This document shows positions 44,252-53,378 of a stretch of 64,000 nt of DNA, in pieces. The position numbers were made by a program, and so were the translations under genes. Below the pieces are notes generated by a model. The model was given only the letters and a program-made list of their open reading frames with translations. It was not told the origin of the DNA and did not search any database. The stretch's first letter is position 1, and every line of letters begins with the position of its first letter. This DNA is from Paenibacillus plantiphilus (GTDB lineage: Bacteria > Bacillota > Bacilli > Paenibacillales > Paenibacillaceae). The stretch covers positions 98,612 to 162,611 of the forward strand of contig NZ_CAKMMF010000003.1 in NCBI RefSeq assembly GCF_927798095.1, read 5' to 3'.

Positions 44252-45124
44252 TCACGTTATTTGCTGATAGCAGGAGCGTTTCTCGCTCATCTTCCAGGCG
44301 TATGGCGCCAGCCATTGCCTTGCAAGCTTCATCATCACCGGCGTGCTCATATTTACAGTAAATACGCCCAGCGGAATGCCTGCCTCCAGCTGCAATTGGA
44401 TCGATTTTGACAGCATGACAAGGGCCAGTCCTGCCTGTTGATATTGCGGCGAGATGAACAGCGCATCATATAAAACGGTATCTGGCGCGATCCGATAAGC
44501 GATCGACCAGCCTTCAATGCCCGTTGCGGATAATAATCCAAGACTATTGCTTTGCTCAAGCTGCGCAAATGTTTTGAACGGGGACAGAAAGGCGGGATAA
44601 GCATGTGTCCCCCCGGCAGCTAGAAGTCCCCGATCATTCTGATCTATATGATTCCAGGGAAGCAGGCTGAGCCCATGCGGCAGAGCCCTGTCTCTCAGCC
44701 AGCCTGCGCCAGCGATGCTGCTGTCGATATGGAAAATGACCGCTTCAAGCTGCGGCGCAGACCAGCCTTCCTTGTGAAGCCATGCTTCAATCGCAGGCGT
44801 GATCGCTTTCCCTGAATAATAAGCAAATTTAATAGAAGCTATATTGCGCTTGCTGCAATGCAGCCGCGCTGTCTTCATCAGATCGGAAGCCAGTCCTTGC
44901 CTGCGGCAGCCTTCCGCGATGAACAGGCAATGTACGATAGCATGACGTTCGTCCGGGTCCAATTCCAGAACGGCCAGACCGACCGGAGTTCCCTCCGCTT
45001 CCGCGCCAACCATGTGCAGCCTGTCCAAGCTGTGAAGCCTGTCAAGTTGCGGCATAATCCATTGGAACATCAGATTTCTGTATGCCGTCCAATCGGATCT
45101 CGTCAATATTTTGATGTTGTACAT
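44252..45124 (-). CDS. tandem GNAT acyltransferase, candidate peptide acylating enzyme
   Basis: About 290 residues with two GNAT halves. The first shows CLFIAEGCRRQGLASDLMKTA (acyl-CoA loop); the second shows LYDALFISPQYQQAGLALVMLSKS with a weaker loop. In goadvionin and selidamide pathways GNAT enzymes attach fatty acyl or polyketide chains to a RiPP, so this is the best candidate to join the two halves of this cluster. ATG 45124 has AAGGA 9 bases before it and lies 83 bases inside the end of the symporter gene. Confidence 0.75.
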   Translation of the reverse strand: MYNIKILTRSDWTAYRNLMFQWIMPQLDRLHSLDRLHMVGAEAEGTPVGLAVLELDPDERHAIVHCLFIAEGCRRQGLASDLMKTARLHCSKRNIASIKFAYYSGKAITPAIEAWLHKEGWSAPQLEAVIFHIDSSIAGAGWLRDRALPHGLSLLPWNHIDQNDRGLLAAGGTHAYPAFLSPFKTFAQLEQSNSLGLLSATGIEGWSIAYRIAPDTVLYDALFISPQYQQAGLALVMLSKSIQLQLEAGIPLGVFTVNMSTPVMMKLARQWLAPYAWKMSEKRSCYQQIT

Positions 45125-46379
45125 CTGCATCCGTCCTTGGTGATATTAATGAGGCTGCTGCACAATTGACCATGACATTGGCTGCCGTTATGATCGGATC
45201 TACGATCGGATTAATCGCGAGCAGCAATATAATCGTTACATCCGCCGGAAGCTGCAGAGGTCCGGCAATCATCGCGATCATGCCGATGGATACCAATGCA
45301 GGCGAGCCTGCGCCAGCAATCGATGCCAATATGCCGCCTAGCAATACAATTGCCCATTGCGTCAGTGAAAAGCTGAAATCATATATTTGAGCTGTGAATA
45401 CAATGCCGAGCATGTATAGAAGCAGCATGCTATAACGACACATAATCATGCCAAGAGGCACGACCAGTTTGACCGAGCTTAATTCGAGACGCAGCGCCTC
45501 CCCCAAAGCATGCATGCAGGAAGGGATGCTGGCCATGCTGTTTCTAGTGCCGAATGCAATAACCAATGATTCCTTCATCGCTCTGCATATCGCCGTCACA
45601 GGCATCTTCAGACGCAGCGACATCACGACAACCGACAGGCCGATCAGAATCAGACTGACGCTGTACAGCATCGCGATAAGCTCTATCATCGCCGGCAGAA
45701 TCTCCAGATTCAGCTTGGCGAATTGTCCGGCCATCATGCAGAACAGACCAATTGGCAGCATGTACATCGACCAGGATATCGCTTTCTGGAAAGCATGGAA
45801 CAACACATCCGTCAGTTGGAGCAGATCCTCGCCCTGCTTGGAGCGGGACATGCCGACGGCCACCCCGACGATAATTGAGAAGAATAAAATTTGCAGCGTA
45901 TTGTTCTCCAGTAAAGCAGTAAAAATATTAGCCGGGACCATGCCGAGAAAAAAACCGAGAAGTCCTTCCGACGACTGCTCCGCCAGCGGCTGACCGCTCT
46001 GCTCGGACCCGTTAACGATGGAGCCCAGCACAGTTCTGGATTCATCCGACAAGCCGGCTCCCGGTTGTCCGACGACTCCGGTCAACAGCCCAAGCACGCC
46101 CACGATAACGAAGGCTGCTGCATAGACCAGTAACATCTTCTTGATCGTCCCCATCGCTCCGCTCTTGGAGAACAAGCCCCCGATACTCGATATGATGGCT
46201 GTCATCATAAGCGGGATGACGCACATTTTTAGAAAGGCTACATATAAGTCCCCTACAGCAGCAGCGGATTGCGCCGGACCGGGCAGCAGCAGACCTGCCG
46301 CTATTCCTGCGGCCATGCACAGCAGTATCGTCCAGAACGATTTGATCCAGCGGAATGAAACAACGGGTATTCGAAACAC
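45042..46379 (-). CDS. dicarboxylate/amino acid:cation symporter family (DAACS) transporter
   Basis: 445 residues, GTG start after AGGTG. Eight or so helices in the Glt fold; VIPLMMTAIISSI near the N-terminus, GTRNSMASIPSCMHAL in place of the SSS-TLP hairpin, and AGAGSPALVSIGMIA hairpin 2. The NMDGT sodium/substrate motif of true glutamate carriers is absent (MIMCRYS instead), so it is a divergent member. It sits directly after the precursor peptide, and such carriers are seen with NHLP clusters; it may supply a building block, export or resist the product. Confidence 0.8.
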   Translation of the reverse strand: MFRIPVVSFRWIKSFWTILLCMAAGIAAGLLLPGPAQSAAAVGDLYVAFLKMCVIPLMMTAIISSIGGLFSKSGAMGTIKKMLLVYAAAFVIVGVLGLLTGVVGQPGAGLSDESRTVLGSIVNGSEQSGQPLAEQSSEGLLGFFLGMVPANIFTALLENNTLQILFFSIIVGVAVGMSRSKQGEDLLQLTDVLFHAFQKAISWSMYMLPIGLFCMMAGQFAKLNLEILPAMIELIAMLYSVSLILIGLSVVVMSLRLKMPVTAICRAMKESLVIAFGTRNSMASIPSCMHALGEALRLELSSVKLVVPLGMIMCRYSMLLLYMLGIVFTAQIYDFSFSLTQWAIVLLGGILASIAGAGSPALVSIGMIAMIAGPLQLPADVTIILLLAINPIVDPIITAANVMVNCAAASLISPRTDADVQHQNIDEIRLDGIQKSDVPMDYAAT

Positions 46380-46475
46380 TTAGGGCACCTACTTGCCGAT
46401 GATGGGATTTGTAGTGAAAAACCGTCGCATAACCGCAACGGTTTCTCACTCCAGTACTGGCTGTCATGAATGCTA

Positions 46476-46847
46476 TTACTTGTTGGACATGTTGATTGCT
46501 ACAGTTGAGCCTGTGCTGATCGCCGTTCTAGCGCCGTCCTCAAGGATGCTGCCAACGCCTTCGAAAAACCGAGTAGCGCCGTCTTTGCTTCCGCCTGCAA
46601 CTGCTTCGAGTTCCGTCTCCGTCAATTCGTCAGCTGCACCGCGCACTTCAGGCAGTACGATGTTTGCATGGTAGCCCGTGCCGTCAATAACATTGATTTT
46701 GAACTCTTGTGGAACCTCGCGGCCTGTTACCTGCTTGATCGCGGCATAAATATCGGATATCGCCAATTTACGGAATTCTGCATCCGAGATTGCCTTTCCT
46801 ACTACTGCTTGTGCTGCTTCTTGAATCTGCTCATTTGTCCAACTCAT
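46476..46847 (-). CDS. NHLP-type RiPP precursor peptide
   Basis: 123 residues. The leader (1-86) resembles nitrile hydratase alpha-subunit (NHLP family: AVVGKAISDAEFRKLAISD, DIYAAIKQVTGREVP, FKINVID) and ends ELTETELEAVAGG, cut after Gly86. The 37-residue core (87-123) is rich in Gly, Ser, Thr and Ala, has no Cys, and has Lys at positions 2 and 37 of the core that could accept an acyl chain. GGGAGG lies 9 bases before ATG 46847. Its own promoter with four TTGA repeats lies upstream, so it should be made in excess of the enzymes. Confidence 0.88.
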   Translation of the reverse strand: MSWTNEQIQEAAQAVVGKAISDAEFRKLAISDIYAAIKQVTGREVPQEFKINVIDGTGYHANIVLPEVRGAADELTETELEAVAGGSKDGATRFFEGVGSILEDGARTAISTGSTVAINMSNK

Positions 46848-46897
46848 TGTTTGAATCCTCCCAAAGTAAATTGTGTATTTGTCTTACAGGTATAAGA

Positions 46898-46960
46898 ATA
46901 TCACCTTGGATTAAATCTGCTCTCAATTGAAGCTCAATTTTAGTTCAAATTTCGGCTCAA
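46898..46960 (-). promoter_or_regulatory. promoter with four TTGA direct repeats before NHLP precursor gene
   Basis: On the minus strand TTGAGA (46921-46926), 17-bp spacer, TGATAT (46898-46903). Upstream, TTGA occurs at 11, 11 and 12-bp steps (plus-strand TCAA at 46923, 46934, 46945, 46957). Spacing of one helical turn and contact with -35 fit an OmpR/PhoB-type activator. Includes the 16-base box AATTGAAGCTCAATTT (46925-46940). Confidence 0.65.
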
Positions 46961-47039
46961 ACTTTAAATCAGCGCTTGGCAGAAAAGGAGAGAGCAGCGA
47001 AGGGGCAAAGGGATTCTGGAGAAACGGCAGTGTTCGCCT

Positions 47040-47091
47040 TTAAAGCCCGATTCCAACCGTGAACTCCTTTAATAAAGGAATCGGGCTTTAA
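47040..47091. terminator. 15-bp hairpin between ABC gene and precursor gene
   Basis: TTAAAGCCCGATTCC and GGAATCGGGCTTTAA, 15-bp perfect stem with a 22-base loop. No T-run; may end the transporter mRNA or attenuate read-through to the precursor. The rest of the 328-bp gap 46848-47175 holds the precursor promoter. Confidence 0.6.
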
Positions 47092-47175
47092 CAGCGATCG
47101 GAAGAACCCTCTGCCCCGTAGCGTTTCCCTCTCGCTAGATGTCAAGCACTGATTTCTGTTTGGGCCCAGATTTCA

Positions 47176-50097
47176 TCAGGCAAGCTGGCGGCTGGCCAAA
47201 TCGGCGAACAATCCAGTAGCAGACATCAGCTCGTCATAGGTCCCTGACTGAACAATCGTTCCTTTGTCAAAAACATAAATCATGTCGGCATTCGTAATCG
47301 TACTCAGCCGATGGGCAATAACAATTCTCGTCGCCTGCAATCTTTCCAGACTTTCGCTCACAATAGCCTGTGTCCGATTATCGAGCGCGCTTGTCGCTTC
47401 ATCAAAGAAAATGACCTTCGGCCTTCTGGCTATCGCTCTGGCGATCATTAGCCGCTGCCGCTGTCCGCCCGACAGCGTGCTTCCCCCTTCGGAAATGACG
47501 GAATGCATCCCCATCGGCATATTGCGTATATCATCATCCAATCCCGCCATCGTGGCGGCTTCCCATGCTTCATCGACAGTCAGATTGGAGGTTCCGACAA
47601 TATTCGTATACATATCCCCCGACATAAGCTTGCTGTTCTGCAGCACAACGCCGAACTGGCTTCTGAGCAGACTGACATCAAGTGACCTCATATCCTGACC
47701 GTCAAAATAAATCGAACCACTCTCCGGCTGTTCAAATCCGAGCAGCAGACGCAGCAGCGTCGATTTGCCGCAGCCTGAAGCACCGACGAACGCGACGAAT
47801 TGTCCAGCCTTAATGTTCAGGGAAATATCCTTTAGAACGAGCGGCTGATCAGCGTCATACCGAAATTGAATATGCTTGGCTTCTATCGCTCCGCTAATTT
47901 CGCCCGGGTCTTCCAGCTGATCATGTACCTCAGGCAGTGTCGTCAGAATCGGCTTGGCCCGCTCATACAGGGGCACGACATGAACAAGCGACAGCAGTGC
48001 CGAAGCCATGGACAGCATCGCCGCCAGAAATGCGGTGAATGCCGCGAAGAAGGCTATGAACTGGCCGGCCGACAGTCCCGATTCTTTGGAAGCAACCATA
48101 TAGAACAACACCATGGAAGCCACCAGTGGGAAAAAGGACTGAAACACGCCTGAATAATTGTCCAGCATTCTCGCCTGGAAGGAGAGCTTCTTCTGTTCTG
48201 AGAACGCCCCCGCCCACAGAAAGAATGCCCGGTTCTCGGCAGCTGCCATCCGAAATTTGCTGACTCCGTTCAACAATTGAAGCATCATGCCGGATATCCG
48301 GCCCTGAACATCAAGCAATTTGCGCTGATAGCGAATTTGCAGCAAGCCGATTGCCGCCGTAACCGCCATAGCTGCCAGAACGAGACCTCCTGCAACGAGC
48401 GCCAGGCTGGCATCGTATTGGAACAGCAGCACATAATTAAAGGTCGAGAATATGCCCGAGAACAAGGAGCCCAGCACCGCACCCGACAATAATTGCCGGA
48501 TCGAATTGATGCTGTTCGCTCTAATTGCCAGATCCCCCGCCGTATAATTGCGGAAGAAGGATACCGGCAAATTCAACAGCCGATCCCATACTGCCGCTTG
48601 AATAAAGCTGTCCATTCGTCCCTCCAGGCGAAGAGAAGCCATCGAGCCGGTTAATTGAAACAGCGCAATCGCTATCGTCACCGAGAACAGGATCAACGCC
48701 ATTTGCACAAGCGGGCCCCGGTACGATTCGGGAATGATGGAGTCGAACAAAATCCCTGTAGCAATCGGAATGAGCATGCCGAGCAAGCCCGCAATCGCTC
48801 CCATAAGGAGCAGCATGCCGAAATCCCGCCGGACCGTCTTATGCGAGCCGAAGCGAATAATGTCGATCACGCTCAGCGCCTTGGCCGGGAAAGCGCGATA
48901 GAGCATGTACGCCATCGGCTGGAGCATAGAAGCGACATCACCATTCACAGCTCCCTGCTCTCCGCTCGCCGGATTGATCCACATGTAGGATGCAGTGCTG
49001 GAGGGTACCAGCGCAACCGGCTCGGCTGACTGCTCCAGGAAGGCGACCAGCGGGCCGTTGTCCTCCTTCCACCACTCGCCCTTCAGCACAACCTTCCGCG
49101 ATCTGACCCCTGATGCCTGGGCGATGTCCTGCAGCGGATTGACCGTTTGCGCCCCCTTCCGCTGTCTGACAACAGGCTTGATTACGATGTCCGAATACTC
49201 TCCGGCAATGCGGCAAGCCATGAATAAAGGGTCCTTCGAATCGAAGGTCAAAGGCTTCTGACGGCTGCGGCCCGTAACAGCAAGCAGCTGCTTCAGCGCT
49301 TTATCCATCAGCGTCTGGTCATGCTCGGTTCTGCTTACGAGCCGCTCATGCTCCAGCAGCCGTTCTTTCGTACGCAGCGCGGCCAGTCTCGCTGCCGCCA
49401 TGCGATGGAAGGCATACAAGCCCTGCCAATGCTGGTCCCCCTGAAGCCAGGAGACAGTGCTCCGAACCTCGATGCTGCAAGGCTCCTTCGCTTCAAGCCA
49501 GCTGGAGGATGTAATGGGTATGAACGCTTGCTCTTCTCCTGTCTGCAGCGGATGTTCTGCCATCCAATCGGCAGAACCGGAATGCAGCTTGACCCACACC
49601 GGATGAAGCGTCCGCCATGAGGTATCGGGCTCAAGCTCCTTCAATTGCGCCTGCTCCAGAATCCCGAACTCGGACGGTGCGTGGCGCGTGTTTAATGCTG
49701 CCGACCAACTGGCGACCCATTGATCAATAAGCGGCGCCATTTGCTCCGCATCGATTCCTGTGTCAGCTATTACATTCATGAATGTGCCGGTATTGATATG
49801 ATAGGCGGTTGTTCCTGCGGCTGCGGCCAGCAGCAGACCGCAGCGCTCCTCGCCTGATTCATCCGCGAATCCGAACAGGATCGCGCCTTCATTCATGCTG
49901 AACAAGTAGCGCCGCTTGTCTCTGGCGGGATCATTCTCCCGCTGCAGCGATACTGCGAATATGTCAATGGAGCCTGAATCGATATACCACAAGCTGTCAT
50001 GATCAGTAACTAGAATGGGCGTGTTGCCTTCAATTTCATGCCTGCTCCCGTGGTCGGCAAACAACTGACGCAGCTTGAGCCTATGTTGCTCTGCCAA
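47176..50097 (-). CDS. NHLM-type ABC transporter without protease domain
   Basis: About 973 residues. N-terminal ~400 residues form a regulatory/cyclic-nucleotide-binding-like domain (LVTDHDSLWYIDSGSIDIFAV) typical of the second ABC protein in NHLP bacteriocin systems. Then an ABC membrane domain (six helices) and an ATPase with Walker A VGASGCGKST, signature LSGGQRQRL and Walker B VIFFDEATSALD. A TTG at 50097 following GGGGGGAG with 6-7 bases is the likely start; a TTG further up would place the ribosome site inside the gene. It forms an exporter pair with the C39 protein. Confidence 0.82.
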   Translation of the reverse strand: MAEQHRLKLRQLFADHGSRHEIEGNTPILVTDHDSLWYIDSGSIDIFAVSLQRENDPARDKRRYLFSMNEGAILFGFADESGEERCGLLLAAAAGTTAYHINTGTFMNVIADTGIDAEQMAPLIDQWVASWSAALNTRHAPSEFGILEQAQLKELEPDTSWRTLHPVWVKLHSGSADWMAEHPLQTGEEQAFIPITSSSWLEAKEPCSIEVRSTVSWLQGDQHWQGLYAFHRMAAARLAALRTKERLLEHERLVSRTEHDQTLMDKALKQLLAVTGRSRQKPLTFDSKDPLFMACRIAGEYSDIVIKPVVRQRKGAQTVNPLQDIAQASGVRSRKVVLKGEWWKEDNGPLVAFLEQSAEPVALVPSSTASYMWINPASGEQGAVNGDVASMLQPMAYMLYRAFPAKALSVIDIIRFGSHKTVRRDFGMLLLMGAIAGLLGMLIPIATGILFDSIIPESYRGPLVQMALILFSVTIAIALFQLTGSMASLRLEGRMDSFIQAAVWDRLLNLPVSFFRNYTAGDLAIRANSINSIRQLLSGAVLGSLFSGIFSTFNYVLLFQYDASLALVAGGLVLAAMAVTAAIGLLQIRYQRKLLDVQGRISGMMLQLLNGVSKFRMAAAENRAFFLWAGAFSEQKKLSFQARMLDNYSGVFQSFFPLVASMVLFYMVASKESGLSAGQFIAFFAAFTAFLAAMLSMASALLSLVHVVPLYERAKPILTTLPEVHDQLEDPGEISGAIEAKHIQFRYDADQPLVLKDISLNIKAGQFVAFVGASGCGKSTLLRLLLGFEQPESGSIYFDGQDMRSLDVSLLRSQFGVVLQNSKLMSGDMYTNIVGTSNLTVDEAWEAATMAGLDDDIRNMPMGMHSVISEGGSTLSGGQRQRLMIARAIARRPKVIFFDEATSALDNRTQAIVSESLERLQATRIVIAHRLSTITNADMIYVFDKGTIVQSGTYDELMSATGLFADLASRQLA

Positions 50098-50125
50098 TAT
50101 GTTCTCCCCCCTAATGCGCAAACTG

Positions 50126-52342
50126 CTAATGTCCCTGGATCAGACGGGTATAGTGACCGTCCAGTCCGAGCAAGGAAGCATGCGTGCCGCGTTCGATAAT
50201 TTTACCGCGCGCCATGACGATAATCTCATCCGCGTCTCTGATTGTACTCAGCCTGTGCGCGACGATGATGCAGGTCAGCCCTCTGCGACGAAGGCTGTCG
50301 TCCACGATCTTCTCCGTCGCCGGATCAAGCGCGCTCGTCGCCTCGTCCAGCACGACAATCGACGGATTGCCGGCGAGCGCGCGGGCAATCTCCAGCCGTT
50401 GACGCTGCCCGCCGCTGAAATTGCCGCCATTCTCCGAAATCATATGCTCATAGCCGCCGCTCCGCTCCGCTATATGGTCATGGATGGCCGCATCCTTGGC
50501 TGCCCGAATGACATCGATTTCGGGAATCGTAGAATCCCAGAACGTAATATTGTCTTTGATTGTGCCTTCCAGCAGCACAATATCCTGATCGACGACAGCC
50601 AGCGAATTGCCGATCCGATTGCGCGGTATCTGATCCCGGCGCTGGTCATCGAACAGAATGTCGCCCGACCACGGCTCGTATATGCCGGCAATGAGCTTCG
50701 CAATTGTCGATTTCCCGCTGCCTGAGCCTCCGATCAGCGCAACCCGCATGCCCGGCTTGATGGACAGGGAGAAATTGTCGATGAGCGGCTGCTCCAGCTT
50801 GTTGTAGCCGTAAGTCAAATTCACAATTTCAACATGGCCTGACAGCTTGGCATTCGCCGATTGTCCGATTCCCGCAGCCTCTGCTTCATCGGCAGCCTGT
50901 CCTTGCTCATACTGCGCATATTGCGTCGCATCCATCGCTTGATTCTCATTGAACAGACGGTCAACAGGATACTGCATGACATCGTCCAGCCGTTTCATGC
51001 TGCCCCCGGCTTCCTGAACCGAGCCCGCAAGCTTGACCATCTCATTGACAGGATTGCTGAAGCTTGCAGCAAGACTCTGAAAGGCAACCAGCGTACCGAT
51101 CGTCAGCAAGCCGTCCATGACCTGGAAGCCTCCGATAACCAGAATGGCAACCGTACTCAAGCTCGTTAACAGAGCGGGAACGGCGGTCAGAAACCCATTG
51201 GAAACGCCAAACTGCTGCGTGGAATTCATTAATTTGCCCTGATGCCCGGACCATTTCACGAAGAAATCGGCTTCCGAGCTGTTGGACTTCAACGTTTCAA
51301 TCACTTGCAGGCCGTTCATCGATACGCCCTGCATCTTGCCGGTTTCCTGAAGCAAGCGCTGATTCTGATCGTTCCGTTTACGGGTAATCATCCGCATGAA
51401 CAGCAAATTCAGCAGCGAGGCCCCTACAACGATGCCGGTCAGTATAACGCTGTACTGCAGCATCAGGAACAGGTAGAACACAATCATGACGCAGTTCAGC
51501 ACAGCTACAGCCAGCTGTCCCGACAGCAATTGGGCCACCCGGTCGTTGATGACGACCCTTGACGCTATATCTCCGCTGTAGCGCTGCGAGAAGAACTCAA
51601 TGGGCAGACGCAGCACATGCCAGAAGAACCGGCTGGACGAGCTGAGCGCCAGCTTCATCTCAAGCCGGAGCAAATAATAGCGCTGCAGCCATGTCAGCCC
51701 TGCCCGCAGCAGAGCCGTCAAGGCCATCCCGACCAGCAGCGGCATGAGCCAATCCTGCGATTGTCCAAGCAGCACATGATCGATAAATATTTTGCTGAAT
51801 ATTGGAATGACCAGACCTGGAATGACGAGCAGCAGCCCGGCAAGCACCGCGAATGAAAGCGCCGCCTCCGACCCCTTGATCCTGCTCGACAGCGAAGTGA
51901 GAATGCTCGGCGGCTTCCCTCGGCGGACATATTCCTCCCCCGGCTTGGCGACGATGACAACGCCAGTAAACGATTGATCAAATTCTTCATACGATATTTC
52001 CCTTGGTCCGGTCGCCGGATCATTCAGGTACACACGATCCTTATGTATCCCTTCCAATACGAGAAAATGATTGAAATTCCAATGGATTATGAGCGGCCAT
52101 TGCATCGTCTTCAAGTCTTCCGGGTTTTTACGATAGCCTTTGGCTTCCATTCCATATTTGCGCGCCGCCTTCAGCAGGTTGCTGGCTTTGCTGCCATCGC
52201 GGGAAACACCGCATTCTATGCGCAGCTCCTCCAATGGGATGAAGCTCTTGTAATGGGCCAGTACGATAGCTAGCGCGGCTGCTCCGCATTCTACGGCCTC
52301 CATCTGAAGCACTGTCGGTGTCTTCACTCTTTTCAAAGCCAC
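50126..52342 (-). CDS. NHLM-type peptidase-containing ABC transporter (C39)
   Basis: About 738 residues. C39 peptidase at the N-terminus: Gln13 and Cys19 in QMEAVECGAAAL, His92 in NHFLVLEG and Asp108 in NDPATG. ABC membrane domain, then ATPase with IGGSGSGKST, FSGGQRQRL and VVLDEATSALD. It cuts precursor leaders after Gly-Gly and exports the product. GTG 52342 is chosen because GGGAGG lies 11 bases upstream; the GTG at 52354 would directly abut it. Both precursors of the cluster end in GG, so both may be its substrates. Confidence 0.9.
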   Translation of the reverse strand: MALKRVKTPTVLQMEAVECGAAALAIVLAHYKSFIPLEELRIECGVSRDGSKASNLLKAARKYGMEAKGYRKNPEDLKTMQWPLIIHWNFNHFLVLEGIHKDRVYLNDPATGPREISYEEFDQSFTGVVIVAKPGEEYVRRGKPPSILTSLSSRIKGSEAALSFAVLAGLLLVIPGLVIPIFSKIFIDHVLLGQSQDWLMPLLVGMALTALLRAGLTWLQRYYLLRLEMKLALSSSSRFFWHVLRLPIEFFSQRYSGDIASRVVINDRVAQLLSGQLAVAVLNCVMIVFYLFLMLQYSVILTGIVVGASLLNLLFMRMITRKRNDQNQRLLQETGKMQGVSMNGLQVIETLKSNSSEADFFVKWSGHQGKLMNSTQQFGVSNGFLTAVPALLTSLSTVAILVIGGFQVMDGLLTIGTLVAFQSLAASFSNPVNEMVKLAGSVQEAGGSMKRLDDVMQYPVDRLFNENQAMDATQYAQYEQGQAADEAEAAGIGQSANAKLSGHVEIVNLTYGYNKLEQPLIDNFSLSIKPGMRVALIGGSGSGKSTIAKLIAGIYEPWSGDILFDDQRRDQIPRNRIGNSLAVVDQDIVLLEGTIKDNITFWDSTIPEIDVIRAAKDAAIHDHIAERSGGYEHMISENGGNFSGGQRQRLEIARALAGNPSIVVLDEATSALDPATEKIVDDSLRRRGLTCIIVAHRLSTIRDADEIIVMARGKIIERGTHASLLGLDGHYTRLIQGH

Positions 52343-52361
52343 TAGCTCGCTCACCTCCCTG

Positions 52362-53321
52362 TTATTTGAATTGCGGAATAATAGAAGCTATCGGACGCTC
52401 CGAGCTTGCCGTAATCGCTCCATTCACAATCGTTCCACTATTCAAGCGTACCGGAGGACCGTCCGCAGTCGTCCATCCGTATCCGCTAAAGGTTTTGCTA
52501 TCTGGAACGAGATTGACACGCACCTCCAGCGAAACGCCTTGCTCTGCCATCTGCTGCACCAGTCCTTCATTGCCGAGCGTAGCCATCATCCCCTGCAGCG
52601 TTACAGGAAATTCCGATACAGATACCACTTGACCGACCAGCGAGCCATGCTCCTCGCGGTTGATCGAGCTTGGCGAGATGCGCACATCCATGCCTGGCAG
52701 CAGCTGCTTGCCCTGATGAACCGACACATACATGACCGCAATCAATTCATCTGTCTGCACGCCATGCGTTTCCAGACGAATGATGGCTGATCCATTGCCG
52801 ATATAATTCCCCTGATTGGCAATGACTTCAATTACTTTGCCCGTATAGGGACTTATCACTTTAGATGCATATTCATAGTCGGTCTGCAACTGATTAAGCT
52901 GCTGCTCCAATGCAGCCAGTTCTGCACCGCTTTGCGCATCATCTGGAGCATTGTTGGCAGCAAGAGCGGATATGGACAGCTTCGTGGCCTTGATCCGCTC
53001 CAGCAATTCCGGCTGTTCGATCCAGGCGATGACATCGCCTCTCTTCACCGTGTCGTGCTCGACTACCCGTATGTTGGAGATCGTGCCGGTTGATGATGTA
53101 TGTATCGTTTTCAAGCCCCCAGGTCTAATGAGTACGCCCTGTCCGCTTACCTTTGTTGACATCGTTCCGAATATTCCCCAATATAGAGCGGTTGCGATCA
53201 TCAGGCCGAGTCCGCATAACGCCAGCCACCCGCGCGGAGACGTTACACGCACCAGATTGTCCAGCTGCTCCGGGGAAGACAGACGCTCAACGGATACTTT
53301 ACGAAATACGTTATTATTCAT
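52362..53321 (-). CDS. HlyD-family adaptor of the NHLM export system
   Basis: About 319 residues. Short cytoplasmic N-terminus, one membrane helix (LALCGLGLMIATALYWGIFG), a lipoyl-like half (VLIRPGGLKTIHT, VVEHDTVKRGDVIAWIE), a short coiled coil and beta-barrel. Typical NHLM bacteriocin secretion protein that links the ABC exporter to the cell surface. Ends 7 bases before the C39 transporter's first GTG. ATG 53321 is preferred to 53330 due to AGAAGGG spacing. Confidence 0.85.
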   Translation of the reverse strand: MNNNVFRKVSVERLSSPEQLDNLVRVTSPRGWLALCGLGLMIATALYWGIFGTMSTKVSGQGVLIRPGGLKTIHTSSTGTISNIRVVEHDTVKRGDVIAWIEQPELLERIKATKLSISALAANNAPDDAQSGAELAALEQQLNQLQTDYEYASKVISPYTGKVIEVIANQGNYIGNGSAIIRLETHGVQTDELIAVMYVSVHQGKQLLPGMDVRISPSSINREEHGSLVGQVVSVSEFPVTLQGMMATLGNEGLVQQMAEQGVSLEVRVNLVPDSKTFSGYGWTTADGPPVRLNSGTIVNGAITASSERPIASIIPQFK

Positions 53322-53378
53322 CGTGTGCATCCCTTCTTCTAAAGTTCGCTTCTACCATCATTCGTCCGTCATGAACGG

